Shown here: positions 7,601 through 7,752 of the stretch, in pieces
Numbering within the stretch: the stretch's first letter is position 1
Layout: each line of letters begins with the position of its first letter
From: an uncultured Desulfobulbus sp.
GTDB taxonomy: Bacteria; Desulfobacterota; Desulfobulbia; Desulfobulbales; Desulfobulbaceae
DNA: 7,752 nt
Assembly: GCA_946539945.1 (NCBI GenBank)
Contig: CAMNHX010000065.1
Location: 1 to 7,752, forward strand
Direction: 5' to 3'
Position numbers and translations under genes: made by a program
Notes under the pieces: generated by a model
What the model was told of the DNA's origin: nothing
The model's input: only the letters and a program-made list of their open reading frames with translations
The model's database searches: none

Positions 7601-7752
7601 GTTCCGGAGACGCGGGCGTGACAGTGGGCGCTGCCTTGGGAGCGCCTGCACCTGTCATGCCTTCCTGCAAGCGGGCCAGTCCCCCGTCCACAAGGGAGGC
7701 CTCATAGCTGTCCGGTCGGCGGACCAGCGCTTCAAACTGATCCAGAACCTGT
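4608..7752 (-). CDS. cheA: Hybrid CheA/ChpA-like chemotaxis histidine kinase with receiver domain, 5' end cut by the right edge
   Basis: Cytoplasmic kinase that autophosphorylates under receptor control and passes phosphate to receiver domains. The frame is open to the right edge, so a GTG at 7689-7691 (residue 1 here) is not a credible start: 20 further in-frame codons precede it. Order: Ala/Pro-rich linker (11-48); Hpt with HTIKGASAVIG (about 50-180, phospho-His 104); a second Hpt-like fold lacking that His (208-340); Ala/Lys/Pro linker (340-405); long helical dimerisation region (408-558); ATPase with N box HLVRNSVDHGIE (608-619), DDGKGI (652-657), FSPGFST (687-693) and GRGVGMDVV (702-710); CheW-like domain (740-875); receiver (893-1012) with D900/D901, phospho-acceptor D944, T974 and K996. 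All catalytic motifs look intact. This is the layout of ChpA-type kinases of type IV pilus chemosensory systems; more Hpt domains may lie beyond the edge. TGA at 4608-4610 overlaps the CheW start. Confidence 0.97.
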   Translation of the reverse strand, partial: QVLDQFEALVRRPDSYEASLVDGGLARLQEGMTGAGAPKAAPTVTPASPEPEADTAMDTGSTASTAMFSAEELQMLREGFMEEADEHLQELSRSMQALEGRVTETLPMDETLREEVRTIRRAVHTIKGASAVIGITDISSYAHKVEDYLDWLFEKAQEISPDQVSLLAESVDLLGSIVEEPTSVEAGRQQDIFVRLAEASGETSPPLTAQSSGKEEKVGTDEESPQLSEPELALLRRNFADNADVYVANLHQSVQRLNTMIADKLPLSGEAAEELAKILEQVQALRRDALILGNGDVSAYTGKVVEVLQWVQTKALPVNAALTDALGDAVDVLGLLLEDPDLVNWDRIDNVCDKLEAIKPPERLAKQAVSKVTQSAEPPKKTGAAATQEPTKAASAAVKLPGERRAHLKQQAAPPQETPAAASEAAKTIRIQQSQLDKFINLANELLVGVSGFERNMGLFQGALEELDLTVRRLKDIALELETKFEVKALDQLSFHFDRLEQTRQEIQGDTSLAEFDAMELDHYTQLNLIIRALNESAVDVASLHTNLETIHSGLGVDINRQHRVVRELQVQMMHARLCPMSILTPRLSRTMRDAAVRLQKRVRLTMEGDTVELDRVIWEKLADPFMHLVRNSVDHGIEDQAEREASGKPPIATIRIAGAREGHHVVVRYSDDGKGININSIRDKARQTVGDAVDSMDEKELIELIFSPGFSTQKVITQISGRGVGMDVVKQNVHDLQGTIAVDTKPGQGTTFTIRVPLTLGVVRALLVEFEGVTYGIALNEILDIHRIEAASIAPDGHSFLREGRQTPLYSLPLLLRRQVILEEQENVEPLVFTIAVEGELAGIRIPHITGQKEVVLKGLGNHLRAVTGIAGAAVMGDGTVIPLLNMAELLTAYRQQEQPELEVRKEAKPKALTVMIVDDSISIRRVMSRLVTSHGWVPVEAKDGQDAFEQLDAVQPDCILLDVEMPRMNGFEFLALKANLQDHKDIPVIMLTSRTSDKHRNKAMELGASVFLNKPPKDEDFVNAVLRLTGHQRSESSTRQREAVQ
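4609..4630 (-). promoter_or_regulatory. Ribosome-binding site and GTG start inside the kinase 3' end
   Basis: GGGAGG lies seven nt before GTG 4609-4611. The site is inside the last codons of the kinase, and the start overlaps its stop as GTGA. It fixes a non-ATG start for the divergent CheW and indicates coupled translation with the kinase. Confidence 0.7.

Overview
The window has two unrelated parts, and every supported gene reads on the minus strand. The larger part (about 1095-7752) is a moderately GC-rich chemosensory operon. In transcription order, right to left, it encodes a large hybrid CheA kinase whose N-terminus lies beyond the right edge, two CheW-type scaffold proteins, a 51-codon small gene, and a membrane chemoreceptor. 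The smaller part (1-742) is a strongly AT-rich family 2 glycosyltransferase gene cut by the left edge. Between them are a strong intrinsic terminator and an untranslated stretch holding a REP-like palindromic repeat.

The chemosensory genes most resemble the Pil-Chp (type IV pilus-associated) class. The kinase carries a conserved Hpt domain, a degenerate Hpt domain with no histidine, a full CheA core (dimerisation, ATPase, CheW-like) and a C-terminal receiver, which is the ChpA-like layout. The receptor has a large helical sensor between two membrane segments, two successive HAMP-like modules, and a signalling tip close to that of PilJ. The genes are tightly packed: kinase to first CheW overlap by GTGA, first CheW to second CheW by ATGA. 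The receptor stimulates or inhibits the kinase, the CheW proteins link them into an array, and phosphate passes from the Hpt histidine to receiver domains. No free-standing response regulator, CheR or CheB and no pilus gene is visible, so the output cannot be read from this window.

The small gene (3363-3518), between the second CheW gene and the receptor, is the least explained element. It has a strong Shine-Dalgarno sequence and a small hairpin directly upstream, and its product matches no family I recognise.

The organism is probably a Gram-negative proteobacterium. The mix of a GC-rich core, an AT-rich surface-polysaccharide gene and GAA/TTC-loop palindromes would fit a Desulfovibrio-like deltaproteobacterium, but this is only an inference. 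The AT-rich glycosyltransferase looks like part of a surface polysaccharide locus acquired separately from its neighbours.
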